From assembly GCF_001949145.1 (NCBI RefSeq), contig NW_019091425.1, positions 470,575-530,574 on the forward strand: a stretch of 60,000 nt of DNA. The letters run 5' to 3'. Position 1 is the stretch's first letter, and every line of letters begins with the position of its first letter. Source of the stretch: Acanthaster planci (Eukaryota; Echinodermata; Asteroidea; Valvatida; Acanthasteridae). A program made the translations under genes and the position numbers. Below the pieces are notes generated by a model, which worked only from the letters and a program-made list of their open reading frames with translations, ran no database searches and was not told the origin of the DNA. This document shows, one piece after another, positions 1 through 12,600 of the stretch.

Positions 1-1271
1 TAAAAAAGTGTTTCCTATGATTTCAGTTTCAGCCAGGACATCTTCCATAAGCCAAAATACATGTACACTTTGCATGTCAACTCTCATCATGTGTCTGCAC
101 AACCTTTCTTCATTCTGATGCCAATGAACTCACAGACAATGTAGCACAACAACCCCTGCCTTTTCTCTTTTCCCCAGGGGGCACAACTTGAAGCAGCCCC
201 CACAGTACTCTTCCCCCGACATTCCAGACACTTCAGTCTGTCTGCCAGGCTCACATGGCAGCATGCCAGTCCCTTGGTTCTCCCTTTTAGTCTAGTCTGG
301 GCCGCCCAAGTGCCCACATTTTAATCTAATCGGCTCAAGAAGGGGTCTGAAGTGCTAAATGGGAATTTGGTAATGTCTCTTCTTTCCCCACCTCCTAGAC
401 AGAAAGGAAATCGCAGGCCCCATGAATCAAGGGATGACAAATTAATGGAGTCAAATTATTCCTAGCCTCTGCTAGCACCAGATTGGTAAGTATATTTGAA
501 TGTTTCCTCCTGCAGTTGTCTCAATCAGGTGAAGTTCTTGATCCAAAATGGCAACTCCTCATAGCCCCCCCCCCAAATTTCTTTTTACTACAACTTCCAT
601 GTTTAGTCTATGGCTCTCTTTTTTCACCTTGAGGGACGGTCAGTCGTGGGAAAGGAGGAGAGTGAAAATAGTAATTGCTTGTCCCCAGAAATGGTGCAGA
701 TGATCCTTTGTTCTCAAGTATTTCTTGGTTGGGTCAGGGAGCACAATTTTTTTTTTCTCTGGTCAGAGCCAACAGTAATGGTCGGTCGGAAAGGAGAAGC
801 ACAAAATTGATTACGAACATCCAGATGATGTGTGGAAAGTTTAGGACTACCCCACCATGAATTCTCTCCAGCTCCGTGTATATGTATACCAAGTTCCAAT
901 AGATTTGTGCCCAATAGTTCTATACCATAATGTAGGAGCATTTGGCAGGCTCAGCACCCACTCAGCCCTGTTTCCAGTTCAACTGGCCAATAACAGCCAG
1001 AAGGGTTGAAAGGACTGACCTTTGTTTCTCCCACCTGAGGCCCCATTGGAAAGCGCTGCTGTTTATCAGACAGATGACATTTTGCAGATCAGACAAAATT
1101 CTCAAGTTGCAGGGATGTGAATTAGTGTAGCTGGCAAGCCCATTCCACCAACTGCCAGATTTCTTTTCTCAAAACGGTTTTCAGGCATCACTTCAAATGG
1201 TTACAGAAAACTTTGCTCGAACTATCCATGGGGATATTGGTAATACCATTTTCCTTCCGGTCTACTTTCAT

Positions 1272-1380
1272 TTTGCTCACTTGCTTTATTTGGTAAGATG
1301 CCAAGCGTTATTCTAAACCATTTATTGACCTTTGCTCATTTGCTTTATTTGGTAAGATGCCAAGCGTTATTCCAAACCGT
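1272..1380. repeat. Tandem duplication, period 59
   Basis: About 49 bases starting TTTGCTCACTTGCTTTATTT are repeated from 1331 with only a few changes, for example TTCTAAACCA versus TTCCAAACCG at the end. The two units directly abut. Confidence 0.9.
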
Positions 1381-3114
1381 TTCTTTACCAACCAATTTTC
1401 AACAGCCAGTCTTGATGCAAATATGATCATGTGTGTCACACTATTTTTTCTTTTCCTGGTGATCTCTTAAATTTGAGCGCTGGATTCTTTTCTCCCATAG
1501 GGGCGCCACTCATTGAAATGACTGCCATCCCCCTTCCCCATATCAATACATGCCCTGCCGAGCCGGTAACATAACACCACAGCAGAGACCGATCAACATG
1601 AATGATCCAAAGGTTGTGAGACCTTTGCCTGGTCTTTCAGGAGGCAATCCATTTGTCATCGTTCCATTTTCATCTCTTCTGTGTCTCCCCCTCTCCACAG
1701 CGAAAAAAAGAAGGCAGACATTTATGGTAAACATGTAGCATACCACCCCTTCAATGCTTGCTCTGTAACTCACACAGGAACATTCAAAAAACACCTCAAG
1801 TCCATCAAAGGTAAAAGCTTCCGAGTATTAAAGTCTCTCTTCAATTCAGGCAGTTAAGTTATTCAAACCTCTGATCCTCCCTCCCTTTGTTCCATATAGA
1901 GGGGCTAGACTATTTGGGTTTGACATGGAATGTTGTTAATAGAGGAAAAAACAAAACATCTCCATGAGGACAGGGCACACACAACGTTATGTACTCCTTT
2001 TTCAATCACATTCTAAAAGATAGCAGACTGACACCATGCAGTCAAAAATATCAATTAATGGTCAATCAAGTAAGTTCTGATGACCTGTAGTCAATTTGCA
2101 CACAAACTGGTATAGCTTTAAATTGCTACACAAAATGTGGATATTGAGATTGGCAAACATTTCTACTAGTATAAGCATTTTCAATGAAACATTGTTTGGC
2201 CGGAGCACTTCATTAGAGTACAGTCTGAGGTTAACATCACCTCCCTGTCGGATGATTTTCTTTTTACTTGTTAGAGCACTTCCATCCAGCCTGCTCTCCC
2301 TCTGCTTGTGTGAGTGAGAAATTGAATATGTCATGCACAGCTCATCTATTCTAGAAGAGCATCCAGAGAAGACTGACTCTGAAGGAGTGCCGAAAAACAA
2401 AAAGGGTGCAGGACATGAAAAGGGGGAAGAGAAGGATGTTGGCAACCACTGGCAGGAGATTAATTCAACATGGAACAGCATTAATCCCTACCAACCATTT
2501 CTCTCCCTCCCTCCCCCAAGAAAAAAAGGGGTTTCAAATGTCAGAATGGCATAGGCCGGCCTGAATCTGTGCATTACATTTTAAGGGTGGCTGGCAGGCA
2601 AGCCACTAGAGGGGAGTGGGTGGGATCACATTTCAGACAGCCCTACTGAACCTTGGGCAACCTATTACTTGAGTTCCCTCCTTCCCTCTGGTGCAGACTG
2701 CCAACATGCCTCACAGACATGGGAAGGGGGAGGATGTTATATTCTTCTGCTGGGGGTGGGGAGGAAATTGAGCAGATTGTATGTTTTTTCTGAAGGTTTC
2801 GCAACAGAGCATTCTTTTTTTCTATTTTTCTGGTTCTTTTTTAGAGGGACAAATCTCACGTTGATATTAAGCTGAGGTTTGAAACATGAGGCCTTTATTT
2901 CGTGGCTTGCCGAATTTGACGTCAATTTCAACAGGGCTGTGATTGATAGAATGTGGTGTACAGTGACACACAATGGGGAATGGAACTCATACTGGTGAGC
3001 AAAGTGTACAGTGGGCAGGTAACAAAATACAGTTTCCTCCTCCGCTTGGGAGGTATGGATTACTAACATCTGGAAAGTGAATGCAAAAAGCAGATTGTCA
3101 GATTTATCAGAGGA

Positions 3115-3150
3115 GAAGGGAAACCTTCAGGGAAGGGAAACCTTCAGGGA
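3115..3150. repeat. Short tandem duplication of GAAGGGAAACCTTCAGG
   Basis: Two adjacent copies of a unit of about 17 bases are visible. It looks like recent slippage in intronic sequence. Confidence 0.85.
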
Positions 3151-3679
3151 CAGTCTTGGTATTGAAACTGGTGGACAAAATTTGAGGAAGACTAAGATTT
3201 ACTCTCTGGTCACATGTTCAGAAAGTCCCGTGTCCAAGTGTAAAAGAATCTTAACACCTTACAACAGGCACATGTAACTAAAATGAGTTTCACTGACCAA
3301 TTTTCAGAGCAAATGCTGCTAATTTCATTTCCACAGAAATCCACTAGAGGGAGCTACGCAAAGGTAGAAATTTGTATCATTCAGCTTCAGAGATTTCCTG
3401 GACCTTTGTTAACTGTGACAGCAACAAGTGCAGCCAACAGGGAAGATTAAATGTACAAGTGTAGCACACATGCTGTAGTATCAGTCTTGAATCCAAATGA
3501 GCCTACCTAGTGACAATGCAATACAAAAATGGTATGTTGGGCTCCACCTTTAACGTTTATCATTGGCAGACCAGTCACTGTTGGCAGATCATTGGCAGAT
3601 CACTGAACAGTCACTGCCATAGACATCGCTACATTTCAAACAGTCTGAAAGACACAATGGAAATATACTCTCCGCTAAC

Positions 3680-3817
3680 CTGTCCCTTTTCTGGCTGTAG
3701 TCTCCTCTCCAGCTCCCTTTCCCGTTGCTGCTTCATCTCCTTTTCTCGTTGAAGTCTCTGCCACTCCAGTTCCTTCTCCTCTCGCTCTCGTCTCACACGT
3801 TCCTCTGGGTCGGCAGA
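3680..3817 (-). CDS. Exon W8 of the KDM3/JMJD1C-like gene, charged coiled-coil-like helix
   Basis: This 138-nt, phase 0-0 exon (model residues 1012-1057) encodes SADPEERVRREREEKELEWQ and a continuing Arg/Glu/Gln/Lys-rich stretch ending LQPEKGQ. It is likely a long single helix or coiled coil. The acceptor is tcctttctag and the donor CAG|gttagc. It is the last exon I can place, and the next one should lie left of position 1 or is too small to see. Charged helices are common in nuclear proteins, so the sequence alone does not prove the family. Phase and strand agree with W7. Confidence 0.82.
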
Positions 3818-6800
3818 CTAGAAAGGACAAGAACAACCCAAAAGATATTCAAAGATTCTACAAACCACAACAGGTCAGTAAACACTGCAGTCAATAAACT
3901 TACAAAAAGGTTTATACTCTTTGCTGGAATGATTATTTGCTTTACATTTCCCAGTAATAATTCCAAAACAGGGGTCAATTTCATGGTGCTGCTGACCACT
4001 CCCATTGGCCAAGTACAGTCGCATTTTGCAGGGTAAGCACAGGCCACCAGCCAAATTGCCATATAATGTAAACTGCCAATGACTGGTCCTTGTGCTGATC
4101 GTGGCTTGGTGAGGTAATCTGCCAGGTTACTTACATGACTTCCAGTCAAAAAGGGACAAAAAGACCGGTGCTGAGGTCAAGTCATCACAACATGCCCCTC
4201 CAACAACAAGCCCTCTAGTGGTAAAACCTTTAACAAGCTGTTCAAATCAACTGCCATTAACACACTTTGTTGCTGTTCATCCTGTTACTCGTGGTAGGTC
4301 TTCTTAAAGGACTTATGACTGAAATTGCGAATGAATTCGTGATGGATTTGACTATGACAAAACAAAACTCCAACATATATACATGTACATGTATGTAATA
4401 ATAAGTGCACGATATGACATCTTCAAAACCTTCAGTGAAAAGGCTACATGGCAGGCTTATCAGCTGTTGAAGTGGAATGTGTAAGCCTCTGAGTGATACA
4501 CATAACTTTAACCACAGCAATACTCAATGCAAGAGAATCTCGTGTCATGGCAGTCTGCCTCCATGACGGCCATCAAATGCCTCAATTAACGAAATACCAG
4601 ACGAGTCCCATTGACTAGTCGGGAACATCAGATCAGACACCGCATTCTAACCCAAGCCGGATCAAATGCAGACTACTGACGTTATCAAGCTCAACACACA
4701 TGCATTGGCATATCGTTTTCACTCACGGATAATTCAAGCAAGCAGCTCCAGTGAAAAAAAAAAACAAAACAAAATCTTATGCGTAGAACAGACTTGCACG
4801 TATGTCTGTTGTTGCAGGTGTACCTGCCCAACAACCAAAGAAGCAAATTCTGAAAGATGTCGATGCATCCTAGATCTCTGCTGATCAGATTTACATACGA
4901 TGTCCACCAATCATACTAATGTGCAGATTAAACCTGCTTTACCACTGACATGGCCACTGATCTGTTAACTCACACATAGAAGAACAAAAACTACAATTCA
5001 AAACTACTGTCTCCCACAACAGATTGGAAACAGAAAATCCATTTCTTCTTTGGATAAACAAATTGAAGAAAAAAAAACTTAACTAAACCTTAACTAAAAG
5101 AGAAAAATACACAGTGATAATACCCCAAAATGAAAAAACGCCAGGCCCTATGGGATCTGAAAAAAGTATTTTATCTGCACTGAAACAAAACTGGACCAAA
5201 TGTTCTGTTTCCGGTACATTTGCATGTGTAGTGTGAGAGCGTAAGATTGAGCTGACAAATGAAACAATCCATCCAGCGCCTGACTTCATCTGCGACCAAA
5301 AGTGCAAGAACCCTGCCAATTGAATAGAAGGGGGGGAGGGGAGTGAATCAATTCCACTCTAGGACCTCAGCCTGTCGCAAAGCCAAATTATCAATTCCGT
5401 GCCTTGTCACATTGCCAAGGAGTTGTCATCCGGTTGGTAGACTGACAAGGGAACTACAAACTCATTGCACTAACAGGGGCTGACTGGACTCACTTAACAG
5501 ACGGGGGGAGGGAGGGACAACTCAGTCTCTTACCTAGCTAATCCACCCTCTTTCCAATGCTATATTGGCACTGAGTTGTAGAATGTTTGCTGTTGTAGAA
5601 AGAACCAACCCCAACCTCCAGTGCCTGACAGTTTTGCAGTGATTACCAGCTAATTTGCGTGTCATAAAGACAGACGCCAAGTATGAGGCAGAAACAGGAA
5701 TGGGTTATAGACACACCAGTGACCCCCTTTCCGTGACTGGGTGACTCATTGCTTCCAGCAAGGCATGCCCTCAACAGAAAACAAACGCAGGTCAACATGA
5801 TACAGTGCAAACTTCACAAACACTACATGTTGAAACAAAGTTAGGAGGCACTCTACATGTAAGTCTGTGCTTTCGAGAGGCCGCGACAAGAACTTCCAAC
5901 TTTCTTAGGTCTGCCAGCAGGTGCCTCAATAATCATTCTTTGGTTTAATTTTTTTTGCATTGGGGAATCTAAAGCTTGCAAAAATGAATCCTAGCTGCAG
6001 TATCTAAAAGCACCTTCTTTTTTGTTCAATCTATTACTACTAAAAATCCCCGCAGCATGTTCCTTTTAAAAACAAACCCTCTGCAAATTCCCACAGGCTA
6101 GTTGCCACAAGGCAAAAGTAAAAATGTCATAGACATTTTTGGGAATATTTAGTTTGCTGATGAAAAAAAAGGAAGTCAAAAATGGCAAGCCAACTTAACA
6201 AGTTACTCTCTCACCAATCATTCATAATTCATGGTGACAGCTCATTCCCCCATAATAATCCATCCAAAACTGAGCTCCTTGTGACTGTGATTTTTTTTTT
6301 AATAGGACAGCTATTCATTCCCAGACGCACACATCAGAACACAAGAAACACCTGCCCTCATTGGACAGATGGCGGGCATGTCCGAGCCCAATGTGTGTAC
6401 AATTAGCTACAGTCACAGCCGCGACTGCAGGTGTTTGCCTCCCATTAGGCACAGCCACTCCGGCGCCAAATGTACATGCACGCAGTGAATCTTCCCCAGA
6501 CGAAAGTGCTACAAGATTAAACCGAGCATTGTATTCATCTAAATTTGCATAAGAACATCACTGAGGGAAGAAGATCAAATAAAAGTGTCCAGGCCTTTTT
6601 TCCTTTTAGAACAAACAAATGTTGTGATACATATCAAAACCGCAATATTAAGTGTTGAGACTTTCAGTTTAGATGATCGGAAAGATGGACTCTTCTCAAA
6701 ATTGCACATAGCTGCACAGTGCATTAGATGTCTCAACACTCTGTTCAAGAGAAGTATCTTGTCTGTTTTCTTTCTAGAAGCTGAAAATACAAGCTTACCA

Positions 6801-7296
6801 ACCATTCCATGTCACAGCAGCCATTGGAAAATGAGTAAGTGCTAAAAGGTAGTGAAATTAAAGAGAGTTGCCATCAACTGCGTAAATTCTGGGCTTGAAA
6901 AAGGGGTCTGCCACTTCACAGGTAATGAGAGCCAGAACTGACAATTTTACTGGTCTCCAAATATACATGCAGAAAAGTATAAAACTGTCCCTCCATTACC
7001 TTGTCATTTTGACAGTGACTGTCTCTGTACAATGAACATTCTTTCACAAGCACACTAACTTGGCAAACACAGTGAGCTACCAGTGTACCACAACTGTGAG
7101 TGAGTGAGTGAGTGAGAGTGAGTGAGTGAGTGAGTGAGTGAGTGAGTGAGAGAGTGAGTGAGTGAGTGAGTGAGTGAGTGAGTGAGTGAGTGAGTGAGAG
7201 TGAGAGTGAGAGTGAGNNNNNNNNNNNNNNNNNNNNNNNNNNNNNNNNNNNNNNNNNNNNNNNNNNNNNNNNNNNNNNNNNNNNNNNNNNNNGAGT

Positions 7297-7336
<40 letters not shown>

Positions 7337-9606
7337 ACAACTACTGGAACTTACCTCAGAGTCCGCAACATGCGTGTGGCCCTCCCGCTTGGGTATGGCC
7401 GTCCCTGTCGTGATACTCCCCACAGAGCTGGTGGTAGCAGAGGTGTTAAATGAAAACGGTACTTGCAGCTTGCGCAACGACTCCTGGAAATGACGCTGCA
7501 CTAGTGCCTGGGCATCAGAGGGCGGGTATTCCTGGGGTAGAGGGGTAGTAAGAGGTACAATCTGGCAATGCACTTGAAGACAGGCAGAGAAATGGGATAA
7601 GTACCTAAGAGCAACATGGGATATGGTCGACTCTCGTTATTACAAAATTTGCGAAAACCAGGTAGAAACGTTTGTTGTATCTGAAATTTGTTCTAGGCAG
7701 AACACAGTGGAATGGCTTCAGTGCATTGCATGAATAGGTCCAATTGTGTGCAATGCAATGTACAATGTACTGAACATGCATACCCATGAACATGGTTGAT
7801 GTTAAATTAATGATATCAAAAAGATCTCTCGGTTATGATTGATCAAATAAACTTCACTGTCATATGACAACATATTTAATATGCATGTGAGATAAAAAGC
7901 AAATACATGTGAAAGCATCGACCCAGGGATTTTTAAAAGACTTTCAATCGCCATGGATGACGACGAAGCTACATGGAACAGTAATTAAACAGCATACACA
8001 TGTAGGTCTGTGTGTACCTGCAAGAATGTGAAGATTCATCAACTGGAGCCCCCATCCATGTAAGTAGTCTTTCCAACACAAATTGTGTCATGGAGAGACA
8101 TTTTTATTCAATTTTCTGTTTGTCTTTTGATTTCCAACACTAGCTGCATGACCATGATTGATCGATAGTCCGAGTTCACGAGCCCACTGCGGCGTGGCCG
8201 CCCGCACATGAGATGGTCAATGAAGAAGCATGATGTCATGAAGGAATATTGCTATTGGATAGCTTTGTCATGCAAAATGTACATCATTTAACCACACAGT
8301 CTCATTAGTAGGTGCACGAGATATTTTTGCATTAGTTGGGCTCTTGAGATGCAAGACTAGTCAAGCGACTTATTTGGGGCATATTTTTTATCAGAATTGG
8401 GAAGGGAATTTTTGTTTTGGCGTTTGTGTAATCAGTGTAAAAACTCATTGATTTTTTAATTGTGCACTCTGCTTGTCATAACGACAGGAAACTAGCAAAC
8501 GATGTCTGTATATCGTGTTGTAAGCCGTGGGTGACGCATCTGGAGGGGCGGGTGATAAGCCTGGTGCTGCGCCTGGAAATTTTGTGGAAACACGCTCGCT
8601 TCGAGTACGAGCAGCACAACCTCAAATTAAATTCACGAACACAGAAAATACAAACACAGACACGAGATCGATTTTTGTGAATGAACCTGCAGAAAATTTG
8701 TGACGCCATTGTTTTTCGACTTGTAACTGTAGAGCTGCATTCGTATATGATGTACATGAAGTAGAACGTACAACCCTTTTTTGGCAGAATCATACATTGA
8801 CTGGTTGCTACATTTCCATCATGCCTTCTTTGGCAACGATTCAGCCCGGCAGGAAACTGAGTGGTGCACTGCGCACGTGTTTTCACCACCATGATTTGCA
8901 AACGCTCTTAAAAATGGGTCGTCAACAATGGTTTTTCAGGAACCAGAGAAAACCTTTCGTTGTAACAGGAATTTTGTATGATGCGATTTCGCAGTAACAG
9001 ATTTTCTCCCTATGGAAATGTGCATGTTTTCACCGGGCCCAAAAATGTGCATGTAGTTTAACCGGAATTTCATTATCGCTGATTTCGTAATAACGAGAGT
9101 CGACTGTACGTGAAAAAAACTTATGTATGTTAAATTACATGTTGTGACAGTACTGACTCAGAGACTTGCTGTATGCATCTGATTCTTATTGGTGAATTTC
9201 ACGCAATTGTTTACTACAAGTATTCTGGGGAGTTTAATTTGTACAAGAGATGCGCATCATAGGAGGCATCAAATCTCAAATATGCGAATGGTTTACTTCA
9301 CTTCATGTGCTATGGCGTTCCACAAATTCATATCAACAACCAGTGCACATGGACAGAGAGATTTGCTGTATGCATCTGATTCTTATTGGTGAATTTCACG
9401 CACAAATTCATATCAACAACCAGTGCACATGGACAGAGAGATTTGCAGGCTGTACCTGGTAATGTCTAACTGTGGTATCCCGTCCATTGTCATGTGGTGC
9501 AGGCACTGCTTTGTGAGGAGGAGGCTGCGAGGTTGGTCGAGGTGTGTGCAACTTGCTGTCTTGGTGTGACTGCCCCTGTGCCTGAGCCTGCTGTGACTTC
9601 TCTTGG

Positions 9607-9642
<36 letters not shown>

Positions 9643-12600
9643 GAGTGGTGTAGGTGGCTGAGCTCCTCGGGGTGCACCACCCAAGCTGTGGGCAATCCCA
9701 TGGAAGCAGCATGCTGCTGCTGCTGCTGCTGCCACAGCGCCTGCAGCTGAGCTGCCGACATCCCACCTGGGTGTAGCCCTTGCGCCTGGAGCTGAGCCAG
9801 CAGCTGAGGGCTGATGAGAGTGGGGTAGCCTAGTTGAGGTCTCAGGCGAGCAATGGTATCCTGATGGATGAACCCTGCCACGTGGGAGGGGTGCAGGTGC
9901 TGCTGTTCCAGGGCTGCCAGGTGTGGGGTGGCAGCATAGGAGGACAGTCCATGGGGCGTCAGTGGGTGAGGGTACATGTGAACCTGGGAAAACATTGGAC
10001 GGCGTTGTAAGGAGGGATGTCCTGGAATGTGGCCCGCTGACGGGATGGTCCCTGCAGAAGGCACAAATGCACTGGGTTTGACTCCAATACCTGTGGGTGT
10101 GGCACGGAGAGTACTGTGGGGCGAGGGGCCTAAGATCTTGTGGCTGGGGGATGGGGTGTGCTCCCTACTTAGATGGCGGAAGTGCTGGATTGATTCAATG
10201 TGTGTGACTGAGGAATCCACCAGATTTGGGTCCCGATACACTTGAACTGGTTCCGATGTGTACAGGGGCGCTTTGGCACTTGAAGGACTTTTGGAGCGGG
10301 TCTCCTTCCTTGAATCAGATTCAGAATTATCAGACTCCTGCCTGGGGTCCTTTAGTTCTTCGGTCTCATATGATGATTTTGAGGTTACAGTCTTGGGCTC
10401 ACCACTCCCGTTCTCTTCTTCCTGCTTTTCAGAGTCTGACTTGGAATCTTTGCCTGGAACAGCTACAGTTTTCTCTTCCTCTTCACCTGCTGCCTTTGGT
10501 TCAACACTCGGTCCCTCTTCTCTCAAGGGTGACTTTTGCTCAGAGGAAGGAGGTGCAGTGACTGACTCTGCATCAAAATTCTGACTGACAGGATTGAGTT
10601 TGGAAATGACAGTGACAGGATTAGGTGCTGGATTAGTCCAAACTGCTGATGGGTTGACATTGACAGAGTTCAGAGTAGTGGATACAACCGGGGCAGTGGC
10701 TGGTATAGTGGAGGTAGTGATAGTTGAGGCAGTCCTGGCTGTCACAGAACCAACTGTGCTCTCGCTTGTTGCATCATCAAAATGAAACAAGTTGGCTCCT
10801 GTAGGATCTGGCACTCGAGGTGGTTCCCATGCTCGGGATGTTGAGTCTTTGCTCTGAGGAAACTGCTGTTCCCTCCTTTCCAAATCCCGAGTCACCTCCC
10901 GTGTTATAATGTTCTCAACACACTGCGAAAAAAAGCTTGTAACACTTGGCACAGTCGCCGATGTAAATATACTTGTGTTAGAGCTCTGTTGACCTGGGGG
11001 TTCAACAACAATGGATGTGGGCACCTCCTGTTGGCTGTCTGCTGAAGATGGCTCACTTTCACCTTTGGATTTGGTCTCCCGGGTTTTGGACCTGTGCTTG
11101 CTTTTGTGATGTTTCCGCTCTGTGTGCACAATGTCCCTGCTGTCACCAGACACAAGGCCAGCGTTATCTTTGGTTTCAGATTTTTTATCCTCGTTGCTGT
11201 GCTTGCGCGATTTGCTGCGGTGGCGGCTGGAGTGCTTCTCGTGATCTGGCGAGCGCGAGGAGTGATGGTGGTGGTGCTTGCGTTCCTTTTTCTCTTTCTT
11301 CTCCTCCTTGGATTTCTTCTCCTCCTTGCCTTCCCGTTTCTCCTCCTTCTCTCTCTTTGCCTCCTTCTTCTCTTCTTTTGTCTGAGTCTTTTCGCTCTTC
11401 TTCTCCTCTTTGGAGTTTGGTTCTTCACCTCCGGATTTTGCTCCCTCGGGCGCCTTCTCTTTTTCCTTCACCTTCTCCTTGTCCAGTGACAACTCTGAGC
11501 TAGCTGAGTGAGACAGAGGCCTTTTGGGTGAGGTCACAAGTCTCTTAGGATCTTCAGGTGCAATGGGGTCACACGCTTTCCTTTTTCGATCCTTCTTGGA
11601 CTTGTGGTTGCTGGATGACTTCTCCTTGGTAATTTTCTCTGTGGAAGATACAAAAGTGAGAATTAAGAATATCTATTTTCATAGTATAGCTTTAATTATT
11701 TTTGTTGGCACAAACATAATTATTGCTATACAGAAGCATACAGTACACACAGAACAAAAAAGTTGTTATCTGAGGATTCGAAAGTCAAACTTCCCTTCAA
11801 AATATACTTCATATATTTGAAAACAAGCCGAGTCAGATTTCACATTTTATTCTTCTATTGTGCCTTAACACAACAAAGATGTTCAGGAACAAGGCTGCCC
11901 CAATATTTATATGTCATCTGCATGTACATGCAGCAAAAGGCAACTAGGAAGGTCATGGGTCACTTTCCACAACTCTGTGCATGGTGCACTGCAGTTTCCC
12001 TTGCTTGAAAGTTTCGCTAGAGGAGAGGCAAAGCCCTGTGTTGTACCAGCTGTTACTTAAAAAGACCGAGGTTTGACCTACTTCACAATGCCTCTATTTC
12101 AACAACAAGTGGCCAATTCTCTAGCACACCCCCCCCACCAAATCTAGCCAGGAATAGCAGTTACAATTGCTATCCAACAATTCAGCCCAGGCCAGACAAT
12201 AGCCCTGTCTTTGGGGACAGCAGACGAAGCCATGAGAACGCCCGCACAAGCAAGCTCAGACACCATGCCTTGCACAATGCAACATTTTGATAACTTCAAC
12301 CTTAATCCGCTCTATTCAACCACAAGGGGGATTGGCACAACAGGCTTGGAAATTCTTCAAGAAAAAGGAGCAAAATTATCCTGCACTGTATGGCAGCTCA
12401 ATGCCGCAGGGATAAAATGTGTCCGGGGATAAACTCATGTTTTCTTCAACTCGATCATGGAGCTGAGTTTTTATTATCACAACTTTACAGTGTGGGAGGG
12501 GGAGAAGAATAAAAAAAAAATGCACACAGTACATGTACAATATACAAAAACTCCAGTAATTTGTGCCCTAGGGGTGCAGTCCATGCTTCCTGGGAAAGAA

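Larger units (their letters stand above)
1..3679. other. Intron downstream of W8 (incomplete)
   Basis: No further exon of the minus-strand gene is convincing here. Apart from two small direct duplications (1272-1380 and about 3115-3150) the stretch is unremarkable intronic sequence. Open frames in it are at chance length. Confidence 0.6.
3818..7354 (-). other. Intron W7-W8 (3.5 kb)
   Basis: GT-AG intron in phase 0. It starts on the minus strand with gtaagt and runs almost at once into the CT/CTCA microsatellite and the assembly gap. The rest holds scattered TACATGTA palindromes (for example near 4380) and homopolymer runs. I see no gene in it. Confidence 0.8.
7532..9455 (-). other. Intron W6-W7 (1.9 kb)
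   Basis: GT-AG intron in phase 0. It consists mostly of the pogo/Tigger-like element at 7624-9106, followed towards the donor by the direct repeats at 9161-9446. Confidence 0.85.

Noticed and set aside
1543-1738. Possible downstream exon on the minus strand (charged RGRHRRDENG peptide)
   Set aside because: The only candidate acceptor and donor are poor (gtggag, gtctca) and the peptide has no match I recognise.
7055-7573. Long minus-strand frame through the microsatellite and the N gap
   Set aside because: Only 7355-7531 has exon borders. The Ser/Leu/Thr/His repeat part is the microsatellite read as protein and includes unknown bases.
8476-8901. 141-codon minus-strand frame in the Tigger-like element
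   Set aside because: Length is within chance. The stronger similarity between the two copies of this segment is in another frame on the plus strand.
11094-11489. Open plus-strand frame rich in Leu and Phe, membrane-like
   Set aside because: It is the antisense reading of the Lys/Glu codons of exon W6, which gives Leu/Phe runs automatically.
11535-11537. Translation start at 11537
   Set aside because: The codon is GTG inside exon W6. The frame continues upstream to a good acceptor at 11638 that joins W5 in phase.
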